A stretch of DNA of 64,000 nucleotides, taken from NCBI GenBank assembly GCA_964016875.1, contig OZ024719.1:26727877-26791876 (forward strand), written 5' to 3'. Shown piece by piece: positions 1 through 11,400 of the stretch. The stretch comes from Fallopia convolvulus. Its lineage: Eukaryota; Streptophyta; Magnoliopsida; Caryophyllales; Polygonaceae. The translations under genes were made by a program, and so were the position numbers. Within the stretch, counting starts at the first letter, position 1. The number at the start of each line of letters is the position of its first letter. The notes below the pieces were generated by a model that searched no databases, had not been told where the DNA came from, and saw only the letters and a list, made by a program, of their open reading frames with translations.

Positions 1-829
1 TTTGTATGAAGTGACCGAGGCACTCGTTTAAGAGATATTATTAAAGACCATAAAAGGAACAAGGATTGATGGTCTTACTTTTCAAGAAATGATAAAACAA
101 GCCCACTCATTTAGGAAACACAATTTGTCATTTATGGGCTTCAATTAACGGTTGCACATAATATAAAGAGATTGGATGTGGAGAATAAGTGCCAACAACT
201 TATTTTTTACAATACAACAGGTGAATAGATGTCTACTTTATGTTGATATACTCATACAAGATATTCAACATTTGTCCCTTGTTTTTTTCTTGTTGCCCAG
301 GAGTTAGCTCAAGTAGAGCCTTGAGAGGTAGTAAAATGAGTTTAGAATGTACTTCTTCATCCCCATGTTTGTGATAGTGCTTTTATAGGAGACGGTTTTG
401 GGTGGAGTTAGATACAAAAGGGATTAAGGATTTTCTCTCTATAGAGTGTCTTTAGAGTTTTACAATAGGGTACTCCATTGCTAATGAGTAACAAGTGTCA
501 TAGGGTTTCCATCTTTGTTCCTAAATTTGAGATTCATTCGAGAATTGGAGATGACATCATATGCTCAAATCCTAAATTGAAATTTAGTAAACATAAATTA
601 CAATAATAACTTATTCCTTCACATTTTTTTTTGTTAAATTTGTTTCACTTTATTAGACATTATAGATATAGGCTACCTAATAAAACAATTCGAGTGCTCA
701 TTCCTTGAGACACATGAGTTTTTTGTCCTTGCACAAAAACGAATCAATATCCCATTCGAACAAACTATGTAAGGAAAGGAACATGAAATAAATCTAGTTC
801 AATATTGAATTAACATTCTTAATGGCTAT
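1..829. other. intergenic DNA, no gene seen
   Basis: AT-rich sequence with frequent stops in all frames. I see no conserved protein motif, RNA gene or clear repeat structure here. Confidence 0.5.
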
Positions 830-832
830 TTA

Positions 833-960
833 GGGCATGTTTGTATTACACTTTATAATACATTAGCTTGCATTATAATGCAAGATTTAATGTAATTTTG
901 CAGTAAATCCTGCATTATAATGCAAGATAATGCATTATGAGATGCGATCCAAACATGCCC
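833..960. mobile_element. 128-bp MITE, Tourist/PIF-Harbinger-like
   Basis: The block opens with GGGCATGTTTG and closes with the inverse CAAACATGCCC. It is flanked on both sides by TTA (830-832 and 961-963). A TTA target duplication with short terminal inverted repeats is the signature of Tourist-like MITEs mobilised by PIF/Harbinger transposases. The interior is AT-rich and contains the self-complementary phrase GCATTATAATGC twice, so the whole element could fold back on itself. It has no coding capacity. Confidence 0.8.
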
Positions 961-1139
961 TTAACTTACCCATGAATATTTCAAATGAAACGTATCTAAG
1001 AAGATACCAACACAACAAGGAACGACGACAATGGTGACAACTTCCTTCGGACTCGTCACTTGTGAAATCCACATGAACGACGAAGTGAGCATGATGAGTT
1101 CTTGTGTGCAACGTTTAAAAAATATTCACGAAATGTGAC

Positions 1140-2330
1140 CAACTATCTCTAATAGTTGGATTCTCATGACGTCAACGAGGAGGATCTCTGAGGGCGTTTA
1201 TTTAAGGTAATATTGAGAATAAATACACAAGAAGAATATACGTATTCACACGGCTTAAAAACCATACACAACCCAATACACCATTCACTGGTTTGGAAAA
1301 CGCCATTACATGAGAGCTCCAATCCACATTGTTATTCGATTGATTATATGTATTCAAATGAAGATTTTATTGTGTTTATTTGCATTACATTTTAATTCTA
1401 TTTGTCAAATTCAATAGTTTATTACTCTCTATCTATCTAACCCTCAAGTTGATTGATGCCCATTGAATATTCGTACTTTATTTTCCAAAACATCTGCTTT
1501 AAATCCTATGATGACTTATCTCAATTTGTGACAAATAGCTTGATTCTCACAACGTCAATGAGGAGGATCTTTAGGGACGTTTAGTCAGGGTAATATTGAG
1601 AATAATTACACAAGGATAACACATCTATTTGTTAATGATAAGCTTTTTGTTAATAATTACACAAGGATAACACATCTATTTGTTAATTACACAAGGATAA
1701 CACATCACATCGTGAGGATCTTTAGGGACGTTTAGTCAGGATAAGCTTTTTGTTTTTTCAATTTGCAGTGCATTTCAATTCTATTTGTTAAATTCAATTG
1801 TCGATTATTTTCTATCCATCTAACCTTTAAGTTGAACGATAACCATTAATCGTCATAATCTTCAATCTGGCAAAGCAAGTATTCGTACTGAAGATAAGCT
1901 TTTTTTTTTGCATGCATTTCAATTCCATTTGTTAAATTCAATCGTCGATTACTTTCTATCCATCTAATCCTCGAGTTGATCGATAACCATTATCAATAAT
2001 ACCCTTCAATCTGGCAAATTAAATATTCATACTCTATTTGCCAAAACATCTAATGTTATTCCTATTATGACTTATAAAACTCCCAGATGTCGTATTTTTT
2101 ACATCCCACAGCTTCGACAGATCGCTTAGCCTCGTGGATCTTCGGTGCAAGAGCGCTCGATCAACGAGCTATATTATTTTGTGATAAATAGTTTGATTCT
2201 CACGATGTCAATGAGGAAGATCTCTAGGATTGTTTAGTTGCGACAGTAAATACAGAAGGATAGGACGTATATTCACACACGGTTTACAGATCATACATAA
2301 CACAACACATACGGCACATAACATGAAAAA
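1140..2330. repeat. degenerate triplicated intergenic repeat
   Basis: Two phrases recur in diverged form. 'Gattctcacgacgtcaatgag...gatct...gttta' appears near 1152, 1541, 1700 (partial) and 2190. 'Aattctatttgttaaattcaat' followed by a 'ctatccatctaacc' stretch appears near 1393, 1775 and 1921. Copies near 1200 and 2240 also share an 'agaataaatacacaagaa...cacacggctta' continuation. This looks like an old duplicated non-coding repeat, possibly a transposon fragment; no protein motif is visible. Confidence 0.5.
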
Positions 2331-2848
2331 TTATGATTTTATAAACGATTATTTATCACCAACGGTCGTTGAGTTTCTCTATCCGTTTTTGAATGAGAAA
2401 CCTAAGGAACCCTAGGTAATGTTGAATTTACAAGCCAGAATGAGAGAGTACATGGCACCACCCACCCATTGATGTTTATATGGTTACTCATAATGAGTAA
2501 AATTTACAATATAATAAGTGCTTAACTCATGTTTATCATATTCAGAAACCAGATTGGGCATGTGAGTGAATTGTGGAGCGGAAATGGTCAGCCCTATAAA
2601 TTCAATTAAATTGGACAACTGGGCATTGCAATGCATGTGCCTCCTCGAATTCCCTCGCTTTCTCAAAACAGAGAAAACCGACGCCTCCAATTAATTCACT
2701 TACCCAGTTGATTCCAACTTCTCTCTTTCTCCTTTCAGAACTCGTTTTATTTATTTTTTTTAAAATAAAAATTCGATTTACAAATCAGTCTCAGTCACAT
2801 TTTTTCTCCCATGACTTTGAAGATTTCCACCATCAAAAGCCCCCTTTC
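2331..2848. other. upstream region of the HPt-like gene
   Basis: No coding motif is evident. The last 150 bases are pyrimidine-rich, as is common in plant promoter-proximal sequence. Confidence 0.4.
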
Positions 2849-2856
2849 TATATAAA
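2849..2856 (+). promoter_or_regulatory. TATA box of the HPt-like gene
   Basis: TATATAAA lies 66 bases upstream of the ATG at 2922, in a CT-rich context. This leaves room for a short 5' leader of roughly 30-40 bases. The assignment rests on position and sequence only. Confidence 0.5.
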
Positions 2857-2921
2857 TTTGGAGGAGCGTCTCTCTTTCTTTCCACCCATCTCAATTCTCA
2901 AACCAGAAAGATTTATAAACC

Positions 2922-4496
2922 ATGGATGTAGCTCAGGTGCAGACTCAGTATCTCAACTTCGGAAGCTCCATGTATAGAGAGGTCAGTTTCAAGTTCAAGA
3001 TCAATTCTTTGCTCTATTTTTCCATTCTTAATAGGATAGTGACTAATTCATCTTGAGCAGTTTTAATTAACCTTGATTAATTCTAAACCCAATTCAGCAG
3101 GAAATTTTGAATTGTAAATCCTAATTGAAATCTGTTCATCCGGTTTTTGGTGCAATTGATGATGAATTTTCCTTTGTTTTTGTTCTTTGTGAGAAGGGCT
3201 ACTTGGATGATCAGTTCACCTTGCTTCAGAAACTGGCGGATGAGAGCCAACCTGGATTTGTTCTCGAAATCATTTCAATCTTCTTCAATGATTCCGAGAG
3301 AATTCTTCACGATCTCACCAATGCCCTGTCAGTGAACTCATTCCGATTTTTATTTTTCTCTCTTCTAAATTTGTAATTCCAATTGTAAATTGATTGATCC
3401 TCTCCATCCTCTTTGTTGCAGTGATAAGCCAGTTCATGATTTTAACCAAATTACTGAATTAGTTCAAACTCTCAAGGGTAGCAGTTCAAGGTACATATAT
3501 ATACTCCTACAAGAAACTTTTTCCAAATCCTTACTGAAGTTGAGTATTACCATTTATTCAGATCCAAACTACATCAGAAAGGCTAAACCCAAAATCATGA
3601 ACGATCTAACTGTTCAAGAATTTCAATCTTGGTTTAGATACATGTGATAGTTGCATTCAAATTCTATAATCTAATTAGTAAGTTCGTCCTTACCTCTTAC
3701 GACCATTTTGACAGTCTCGGTGCCAAGAAGGTCAAGAATGTGTGCACCACCTTTAAGGCCTATAGTGAGGAGCTAAACCTCCAAGGGTAAGCTTATTATA
3801 CGCTCTCTTGTTGATTAGCTTACACCTCAAAAATGATTCATTCTTGTAAATTTTGAAGAAAATGTACTGTGTATTCCAATTCTTTCTTGGAATCCACTTG
3901 TTGCTTAGGGGTTCTAGAGTTTAGACTTGTCTTTCTTGAAGGGATATAAATATAAAAATAAAAATTAGTCAGTTGCTTCTGATAACTTATTTGTATTAAA
4001 TAAATGAAACTTGAGGGTTATAAATACCATATTTCGTACTATGGTTAGGTATGCAAGAACACATCCAAGTACTTGTATTGTTTAAAATTTAGTTTAGGCC
4101 AAGTTGATGTGAGCCATTATCTGGTATGATGCATTACTCATTGTGATTCCTTGTTCTAATTTTGATTTTGACAACGATTAGGCAATTTGACTTGATTTAT
4201 AAAATGAGCTGTTTCCATATATATATCAGCATCAATGTGGTCCATGTATATGACTAATTTTCAATCATCTTTGTAGATGCATGATTTGCTTACAACAAGT
4301 CAAGCAGGAATATGCCGTTGTGAAGAGCAAACTCGAGACCCTTTTATCTGTAAGTGAAATAAATAATAATAGGGTAAAATTTGACTTGCTTAAATGTTAC
4401 TATATATAGATTAGGAGAATTTTGAGTTTGATAAGCATTTTGCAGATGCAGCTGCAGATCAAGGCTGCTGGCGGGGCGGTTCCAATGGTCGAGTAA
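2922..4496 (+). CDS. histidine-phosphotransfer (AHP-type) protein with Gln at the phospho-acceptor position; pseudo-HPt
   Basis: Six exons can be joined with GT-AG introns and consistent phase: 2922-2981, 3197-3327, 3422-3490, 3715-3786, 4277-4349 and 4446-4496. They give 151 residues, the usual AHP length. HPt proteins relay phosphate from cytokinin receptor kinases to response regulators in cytosol and nucleus. Family landmarks are present: an N-terminal helix region ending MYRE, then GYLDDQFTLLQKL, FFNDSERIL, LKGSSSSLGAKKVKN, and CLQQVKQEY..VKSKLETL. In ordinary AHPs the segment before LKGSS reads V-H-Q; here it is V-Q-T, placing Gln79 where the phosphorylated His should be (GTT CAA ACT at 3463-3471). 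The product probably cannot accept phosphate and may act as a competitive inhibitor, as Arabidopsis AHP6 does with Asn at this site. All splice sites and the reading frame are intact, which argues against a pseudogene. Confidence 0.88.
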
Positions 4497-4869
4497 GTCC
4501 TACTCATTCCAACTCAACAAAACAATGTCAAGGCTCATGAAAGAAGGCGTTTGGAAATCTATCTGTCTTGGGTCGATACATGCCTGTCATGTATTGCACA
4601 TAAGCAGGCTTGTTTTTTTTTTTTTTTTGACAGATACATTGTAAACCATTGGTTCACTTTTAGGTGTTCCAGAAACAAACTTGTATCGGTTAAGATGATG
4701 GCGATGGCTTTCTTTCTTTCTTTTTATTCCAAAACTTTTAGTTGCTAGTGCTTTCCTGTTGTTAACATTGTTGTTGTAGAACTTTTTTATTTTATTGTAG
4801 TATCTCACTTTTTTCCTTTCAAGTACTTTGACTTGAATTTCATCTCTCTTCTATATTCCTTGTGAAAGA
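4497..4869 (+). other. 3' flank of the HPt-like gene
   Basis: Probable 3' UTR and downstream spacer with poly-T tracts near 4611-4628. No further gene is seen before the LTR at 4870. Confidence 0.4.
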
Positions 4870-5283
4870 TGTTAGGAAATATATCCTCTTTAGACCTAAA
4901 ACCGCAGGATGAATCATACTAGATTATTAAGAAACATGATTCACATACATGTACCACGATGGTTATCTAATTAACCATTTGCGAAGCAACTACTACAAGT
5001 GAGAACCGTAGGTATGTGGTCTTCATCATCAACATCTCTTGTCTGATGGTATAGTTTTGTCTTCTCTTGAATGGAAAGAGAACTTAGAAGCGTTGAATAA
5101 TTTAGCATATTGGGGACCATACCCTAAAAATTCTATTTATTTGACCCATGAAAATTCGATGAAGCCCCATTAAGCTCAATTTTTCAAAAAAAATTAAGTC
5201 ACCTAAATAAACTCATTATTTATAAATTATTTACCTTTGTATCTAATTTGGAAGCCCCCATTATGCGATTAAATAATCCAACA
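4870..5283 (-). repeat. 3' LTR of a decayed Ty1/copia element
   Basis: A 414-bp block begins TGTTAGGA and ends AATCCAACA on the plus strand, so it is TG...CA in both senses. On the minus strand it follows a 'gcccatgggagat' purine-rich tract (5284-5296), the expected polypurine tract of a copia element read right to left. The bases flanking the block on each side (AAAGA and ATCTC) do not match, so it is not a clean solo LTR. Pol relics to its right fit a 3' LTR whose partner is lost. Confidence 0.6.
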
Positions 5284-6060
5284 ATCTCCCATGGGCTATA
5301 AATAACCAAATCAATAACCAGAAATGCCTTATATGTACACATCTTAGCTAATTTGATAACTTCTCTTTTATATTTCCATATCCTATACCAATATCAATAT
5401 GAGATCATGGCGATATTCGTGATAGATCATAGGAGCTAAACCTTCCATGTTCACCAAACTAGTGTATTCAACGACATATATCAAGTAGATGAGTGACATG
5501 GATATTTCATGTATTATAATATATAAAAATCATACTTATTTCTAATTGATTCTACTTTATTTGGAGATCATTCCAAAATTCCCAAGTAAATTTAGTAATT
5601 TTAATTATGAATTGAAACATAACAACTTTATTATGCATATATCAAACATAGGATATCTACACAAACTCCCACTAAACCAAACTACCATGAGAATGCTAAC
5701 ACGTAGAAAACCTTAGGAGGCAATCCTTGGTTAACTGATCCAATATCTTAGAGTTTTTCTTCATGTATTCTATAAATTATTTGTCCATTCTAAATTTCTT
5801 CTTTCATAACAAAATAAAGTCGATGCTAATGTGTTTCTCCGTAACAATTAAATCACTCAATCCAATGGTCTATCTTACTCCTCACTTTTCACCAGATGAC
5901 AACTATATAGTAGCTCCATTATTAATATACTATATTATTAAATTTGTGATCCTTCGATTGGAAATCTCTAGCTGGTGCATGAGCCTCAGTATTGGTTTCT
6001 CTCTCCCAGGTTCAGATTTGATCTTTTGCATCTCGACCTACTACAAATCTCATTTGATAA
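5284..6060 (-). pseudogene. copia pol 3' end relic (RNase H C-terminus)
   Basis: Translating the minus strand with frame changes gives a series typical of copia RNase H tails: KHISIDF (about 5820-5850), then IEYM..NSK, then LTK followed by GLPPKVF (about 5700-5735). Stops and indels interrupt it. The order RNase H end, spacer, polypurine tract, LTR (4870-5283) matches a copia element on the minus strand that has lost everything upstream. Confidence 0.55.
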
Positions 6061-6431
6061 TTTAATTTTATTCTTAAGCCCACCCACCATGATCTTTGTA
6101 TTTTTTTTGATCTGTTGAGAGTGGTCTAACTACGTACTATACTGATGTGTAACTTTATCACATACACTTTTATTATTTTTGTTTTTGGTCGAAACATACA
6201 ATTTTATTACTTACCTACTGGATCTGGGCGGTACCAGAAAAGCTGTAGAGGTAGAGTAATATCTGCGTTGTGGTCATGGATTTGCCTTCCCCTGTAAGCC
6301 AAAATCAAGTATACAACAAAACTACTCTCTGTTCCCCTAAGCAATCCAAAAGAAAATAAATAAAAAAGGAAGCAACAAAGATACCAATCTTTCTCTGTGC
6401 TTTGCTTGCCTCTCAAGCCTCGATCTGTTAC
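6061..6431. other. intergenic, upstream of the LRR gene
   Basis: Apart from promoter-proximal sequence for the LRR gene I see no feature. Confidence 0.4.
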
Positions 6432-6438
6432 TATATAA
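6432..6438 (+). promoter_or_regulatory. TATA box of the LRR gene
   Basis: TATATAA lies 50 bases before the chosen ATG at 6489. A start at 6489 rather than at the upstream in-frame CTG/ATG near 6402 is preferred because the TATA box falls between them and because a signal peptide begins at 6489. Confidence 0.5.
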
Positions 6439-6488
6439 GCACAACGCACAAGCATCCTCTGTTTCAGACTCTTTGTAAGAATCATTCA

Positions 6489-7652
6489 ATGGAAACCACA
6501 AAACCGAAGCTTCTTCTGCGCCTCTTGATTTCGCTTCAATGTCTGTCTGTCTCAATCTCCATTCTCCACCCTAAGGATTTCCTCGCCCTTCAATCAATCC
6601 GCAATTCCTTAACTCCCCTGGCTCCCACTTCTTCCACTCCTGGGACTTCACCGCCGACCCCTGCTCCTTCCCCAGCGTCTCCTGCGTCGGCGACCACGTC
6701 GCAGCCCTCAACCTCGGCCAACCCGCCGCCGGCTCCCCCGGCCATCGGAAAGCTCTCCGCTTTAACGGAATTCACCCTCGTCCCGGGTCGGGTCATGGGA
6801 GAGCTTCCCGACACCCTCTCCGACCTCACCGCCCTCCGGTTCTTCGCCGTCAGCCGGAATTACCTCTCCAGCGAAATCCCTGCCGGAATCGCCCAATCCG
6901 CCGGTCTCAGAACCCTCGATCTCAGCCACAACCAGCTCACCTGCTCGATCCCCGAACCGGTTTCTTCGCTCCCCGTTCTTACCAACCTCATCCTAAACCA
7001 CAACCATCTAACCGGTCCGGTTCCCTGCTTCAAATCCGGTTCACTCGCCCGGGTCGATCTGACGCACAACAATCTCTCGGGAGTCCTGGCGCCGGATTCC
7101 TTCCCGCCTTCTGTAGAGTATCTCTCACTCGCCTCGAACCGGATCGCCGGCCCGGTGGACCGGGTTCTGACCCGAATGTCCAACCTGAATTATCTGGACC
7201 TGAGCGTGAACCGGTTCACGGGAATAATTCCCGCCGAGATATTCCGGTTCCCGCTCACCGGCCTTAGGCTACAGCGGAACATGTTCTTGGGCCGGGTTCA
7301 GCCGGAGGATCAGGTGACGATCACGACCGTTGATTTGAGCTACAATCGGTTGTACGGCGAGATCTCGCCGATGTTGTCAACGGTCAAGAATCTGTACTTG
7401 AATAGCAATAAGTTCATGGGACGGGTTCCGGCCTGCTTTGTGGACCGGCTTTTGGACTCCACGATACAGGTGCTTTACTTGCACCACAATTACTTGACGG
7501 CTGTTGATCAGCTGAATCCAACGGTTCGGATTCCGGTCACCAGCTATGTCTGCTTGCTGTACAATTGTATGGTCCCACCCATCGAGACTTCATCTTGTCC
7601 GTTCAATGCTGGGACGCCCAAGATCAGACCTGCGATGCAGTGCATCCAATGA
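6489..7652 (+). CDS. secreted leucine-rich-repeat protein with a frame-scrambled N-cap
   Basis: A single-exon ORF of 387 residues. Residues 7-24 (LLLRLLISLQCLSVSIS) form a signal peptide, followed by the start of an LRR N-terminal domain (FLALQSIRNSL). From about residue 95 to 355 there are plant extracellular LRRs (LRTLDLSHNQLT, LTNLILNHNHLTGPVP, LNYLDLSVNRFTG and others). It ends in a Cys-containing cap (LLYNCMVPP...SSCPF...MQC) with no membrane segment or kinase, so it is probably an apoplastic protein of the plain plant LRR family; its ligand is unknown. Residues about 43-84 are Pro/Ser/Thr/Ala-rich and unlike the family. The +2 frame of the same stretch encodes the expected cap motif, HSWDFTADPCSF, so two compensating single-base shifts seem to have occurred in the C runs at 6615-6618 and 6735-6739. 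Confidence 0.8.
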   Translation: METTKPKLLLRLLISLQCLSVSISILHPKDFLALQSIRNSLTPLAPTSSTPGTSPPTPAPSPASPASATTSQPSTSANPPPAPPAIGKLSALTEFTLVPGRVMGELPDTLSDLTALRFFAVSRNYLSSEIPAGIAQSAGLRTLDLSHNQLTCSIPEPVSSLPVLTNLILNHNHLTGPVPCFKSGSLARVDLTHNNLSGVLAPDSFPPSVEYLSLASNRIAGPVDRVLTRMSNLNYLDLSVNRFTGIIPAEIFRFPLTGLRLQRNMFLGRVQPEDQVTITTVDLSYNRLYGEISPMLSTVKNLYLNSNKFMGRVPACFVDRLLDSTIQVLYLHHNYLTAVDQLNPTVRIPVTSYVCLLYNCMVPPIETSSCPFNAGTPKIRPAMQCIQ

Positions 7653-8229
7653 CGAGGGTGATTCTACAAATTTATGCCAATATATGTATTATGTAGGGAG
7701 GGAGGTTGTAATATAGTTCCATACGATGTGGTAACAGGTTTTTTTTAATTCTTTATTTTTTTAGATAGGAAGTGATTGATTATAATTTTTGGCGGCGGGT
7801 CGTGGGGACTGGGAAGGTCGGGAAGTCAATTACCACCCGTTTACTCCACCCAAAATAAATGGTTGATGGACAAATTAAGTAACGGATAAAATAAATGACG
7901 GGTCGAATATAGGTTGGTGTTTGTCACCCAAATAACCCGATCCATCACTCACCCACCACTCAACACATCACCCGTCACCCAAACCAGCAACTTAAACCCG
8001 TTTTATATCCTAGATATATTAGTATATTTTGAAGGCGTTATCATATTTAGATGAAAATTTCAAATATCTTGTTAACATTAACATTTTATAATGCATTTTT
8101 ATTGTCTTTTTTAATATTGTTTTTAGAATTACAGATTTCCATTTCGGTTTACAAAGTGTATTGATAATTTACTTATTGAATCATTATCTTTATATATTTT
8201 TTCGAATTAAATTATCAATATTAAAAGGT
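7653..8229. other. intergenic, with an ACCCGT-rich patch
   Basis: 3' flank of the LRR gene, then a stretch at about 7790-8000 rich in GGGTGG/ACCCGT words that might be a transposon fragment, then AT-rich sequence up to the copia TSD at 8230. No gene is seen. Confidence 0.4.
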
Positions 8230-8234
8230 CTTAT

Positions 8235-8417
8235 TATAAGACTATGAACAATATAAAATGAAGACTTGATTTATTAACGAGGAGACTATTACATATTTAT
8301 ACTAATCAAGTAATAGAAGGGAATTAATGCAAAACATATTGTGAGCATATTATGGAAAGACTTAATATCCTAACCATAATAGGAGCACATTACATGGTAA
8401 TAATATTATTACTAACA
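8235..8417 (-). repeat. 3' LTR of the outer copia element
   Basis: 183 bp, nearly identical to 23460-23646. Read on the minus strand it starts TGTTAGTAATAA and ends AGTCTTATA. It lies next to a G-rich polypurine tract at 8418-8428. Confidence 0.9.
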
Positions 8418-11400
8418 CCCCCCTCAAGTTGTGCTATCTTGGAAGATAGACCAATCTTGCAAAAATAGTCTTCGAACCGTGCCTTTTGAAGTGGCTTTGT
8501 GAGGACATCGGCTAGTTGCTCTTTTGTAGAGACGTGTTGGACACGAAACTGACCCTTTTGGACTTGTTCTCGGACAAAGTGAAAAGCTAGAGCAATGTGC
8601 TTCATTTTTGAATGGAAGACAGGGTTGGAACTCAAGTAAAGAGCGCCTTGATTATTACAATAGATGACGGGAATATGGGTAAGAGTAATGCCAAGTTCAT
8701 GAAACAACGAGCACACCCATAGGAGTTCGAAGGCTGTTTCGGCTAAGGCTTTGTACTCGGCCTCGGTTGAGGACCGAGAGATGGTCTTTTGTTTGTGAGA
8801 TGACCACGAGATGGGTGTGGTTCCATAATATAAGACATATCCGGTGGTGGACAAGTAATCATCATGTTCACTAGCCCAATCGGAATTTGAGAAGGCATGT
8901 AGGGCAGGGGAGGGAGCTATGGAGATTGTGATGTTGAGGTCAATGGTGCCTTGAAGGTACCGAAGTAGGCGTTTAAGGGCAAACCAATGATCCGACATAG
9001 GATTTTGTAGGAATTGGGAGAGTTTGTTAACAGTGAAGCTTATTTCGGGTCGAGTGAGAGAAAGGTATTGAAGGCTTCCTATTATCATCCTATAATCGAT
9101 GAGGGACGGCAAGGGAGTGCCTGAGTGGCGTTGGAGAGGGGTGAGTAACATAGGTGTGGAGACGGGTTTGGTTTCCTCCATGCCCACTTTGAGAAGGGTG
9201 TCATGAAGGTATTTTCTTTGAGAGAGGAAAAGGCCATTTTTGTGGGTATGACTTCTACACTAAGGAAGTAAGAAAGCGAGCCTAAATCTTTGAGGGAGAA
9301 TTTGGTCGCTAGGATGGAGATGAGACGCAGAATGGATTGGGTGTTGTTACCGGTGACAATAATGTCATCCACGTAAACCAAAAGATAGAAGAGAGTACCA
9401 TGGTGATTGTATAAGAAGAGATATGTGTCAGCTATGGAGTTTGTGAAACCAAGGCTTAAGAGAAAAGATTTGAGTTCATTGTACCATGCTCTTGGGGCTT
9501 GTTTGAGGCCATAGATGGCCTTATTTAGCTTGCAAACATGAGTGGGGTGAAGTTTGTTGATGAATCCTGGAGGTTGACTCATATAGACTTCTTCATCAAT
9601 TAAGTTTGCCTTGTAAGAAGGCATTATTAACGTCGAGTTGTCGAAGAGGCCACCCTTTGGAGAGAGCAATTGTGAGGATAGCCCTAACGGTAACATGTTT
9701 GATTACCGGGCTAAAGGTCTCATTATAATCACACCCTTCTCATTGATGGAACCCTTTTGCAACCAATCGAGCCTTGTAGCGCTTAATGTTGCCATCGGAA
9801 AGATATTTGACTCGGTATACCCATTTGCACCCAACAAGATTTTCAGATGGTAAAGAAGGAACCAAATCCCAAGTCTTATTTGAACAAAGGGCATCAAAAT
9901 CAGTTTTCATGGCATTTCTCCAATCCGGGTCTTTAAGGGCTTGAACAATTGTTTTTGGTTCAAGGGTGGGTTTGACTTGAGCAAGGAGATTGAGCTTTTG
10001 GAGAGGCTTTTTGATGTTGTTTTTGGACCTTGTGACAATGCCATGAGGTGGGGAAGGTGGTCGTTGAGGGTTAGGGTTGGTTTCAAGTGAATTGAGAGAA
10101 GTAGGGTTAAGATTAGGGTTTGGGAACCGGTCTGGATAGACGGCGCGTGAGGGCGCTTGAGGGGGAGGCTGGGGATGAGGTTAGGGCTGCTTTGAAGAGG
10201 AGGAAGGGAAGTTTGAAATGTGTGGGTTGGCATTGGACGTGGATGTATGATTGGATAGAGAGAGAGAGAGAGAGAGCAAATTTGGGAAAGACGTGTTTTG
10301 AGGAAGATCTTGGAAAGTTGCTTGATTTTGTGTGTTGTCAAGTAAATAAGGAAGGTTGAATTTGTGGGTTTTGGGGATTTGATGGAGGTGATCTTGGGAT
10401 TGTGTTTTCACTTGATTGGAGAGAATCTTGTGATTGATAGGATGGGGCTGAAATTTGGGGATTTCGCAAGATAGAATCAAGGCTATTTGTGGAGGGTAGA
10501 TTTGTTGTGATAATGGGAATATTATTTGCCATGATTGTGGGGAGATTGTTGTGGGGGCGTGGATGGCTGAGTAAAGGGACGGAAATTGTGACTCCATTGG
10601 TGTCGTTGGATTGAGTTTGATGAGGGGGAGGGTTGGGTGACATAGACTTGAACGGAAACTCCATTTCCATGAACCTTACATGACGAGACACATAGATTTT
10701 GTTGGTAGTTGGCTCAAGACAAAGAAAAGCACTTTCAGTTAAAGAATAACCAATGAACACACATGGCTATGATTTTTCAACGAGTTTATGAGAATTGTAA
10801 GGTTTAAGCCAAGGAATACAAAGACAACCGAAACTTTTCAATTTTGAGTAATCCGGGTTTTGATTGAGTAATTTGAATAAAGGAGTGTCATTACCAAGGG
10901 ATTTGGATGGCAAACGATTTATCAAATAAACGGCGGTTTTAACGGCATATGACCAATAAGAGATTGGCATCCTAGAAAAATTGAGTAAAGACAAGCTTGT
11001 TTCAACAATGTGACGATGTTTTCGCTCGGAAATACCGTTGTGTTCGGGTCTGTGTGGTGGTGAGGTGAAATGTGATATTCCATGTTGAATGAAAAAGGTT
11101 TTTATGGCCATAAACTCTCCACCATTGTCACTATAAAAGATCTTGATTTTATGTTTGAAAAAGTTTTCAATCATAAGTTTAAAATTAATGAATGTTTGAC
11201 ATGTATCCGATTTTTTCATTAATGAAAAAAGCCATGTATATCGTGTAAAGTGTGAACACCACATAATAACGAAAACCATCAATAGAAGGAATCGAAGATG
11301 ACCAAACATCGGAGAATATTATTTCTAAAGGCGAATTCGAAACAAGACTTGAAGTAGCAAAGGGGAGTTTATGACTCTTATTTGATTGACATGAAATACA

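Noticed and set aside
4870..5283. Solo LTR
   Set aside because: Flanking five bases do not match and copia pol relics adjoin the right side, so it is better read as the 3' LTR of a truncated element.
6590..7183. Minus-strand frames opposite the LRR gene
   Set aside because: Antisense shadows with Arg/Gly-rich low-complexity translation.
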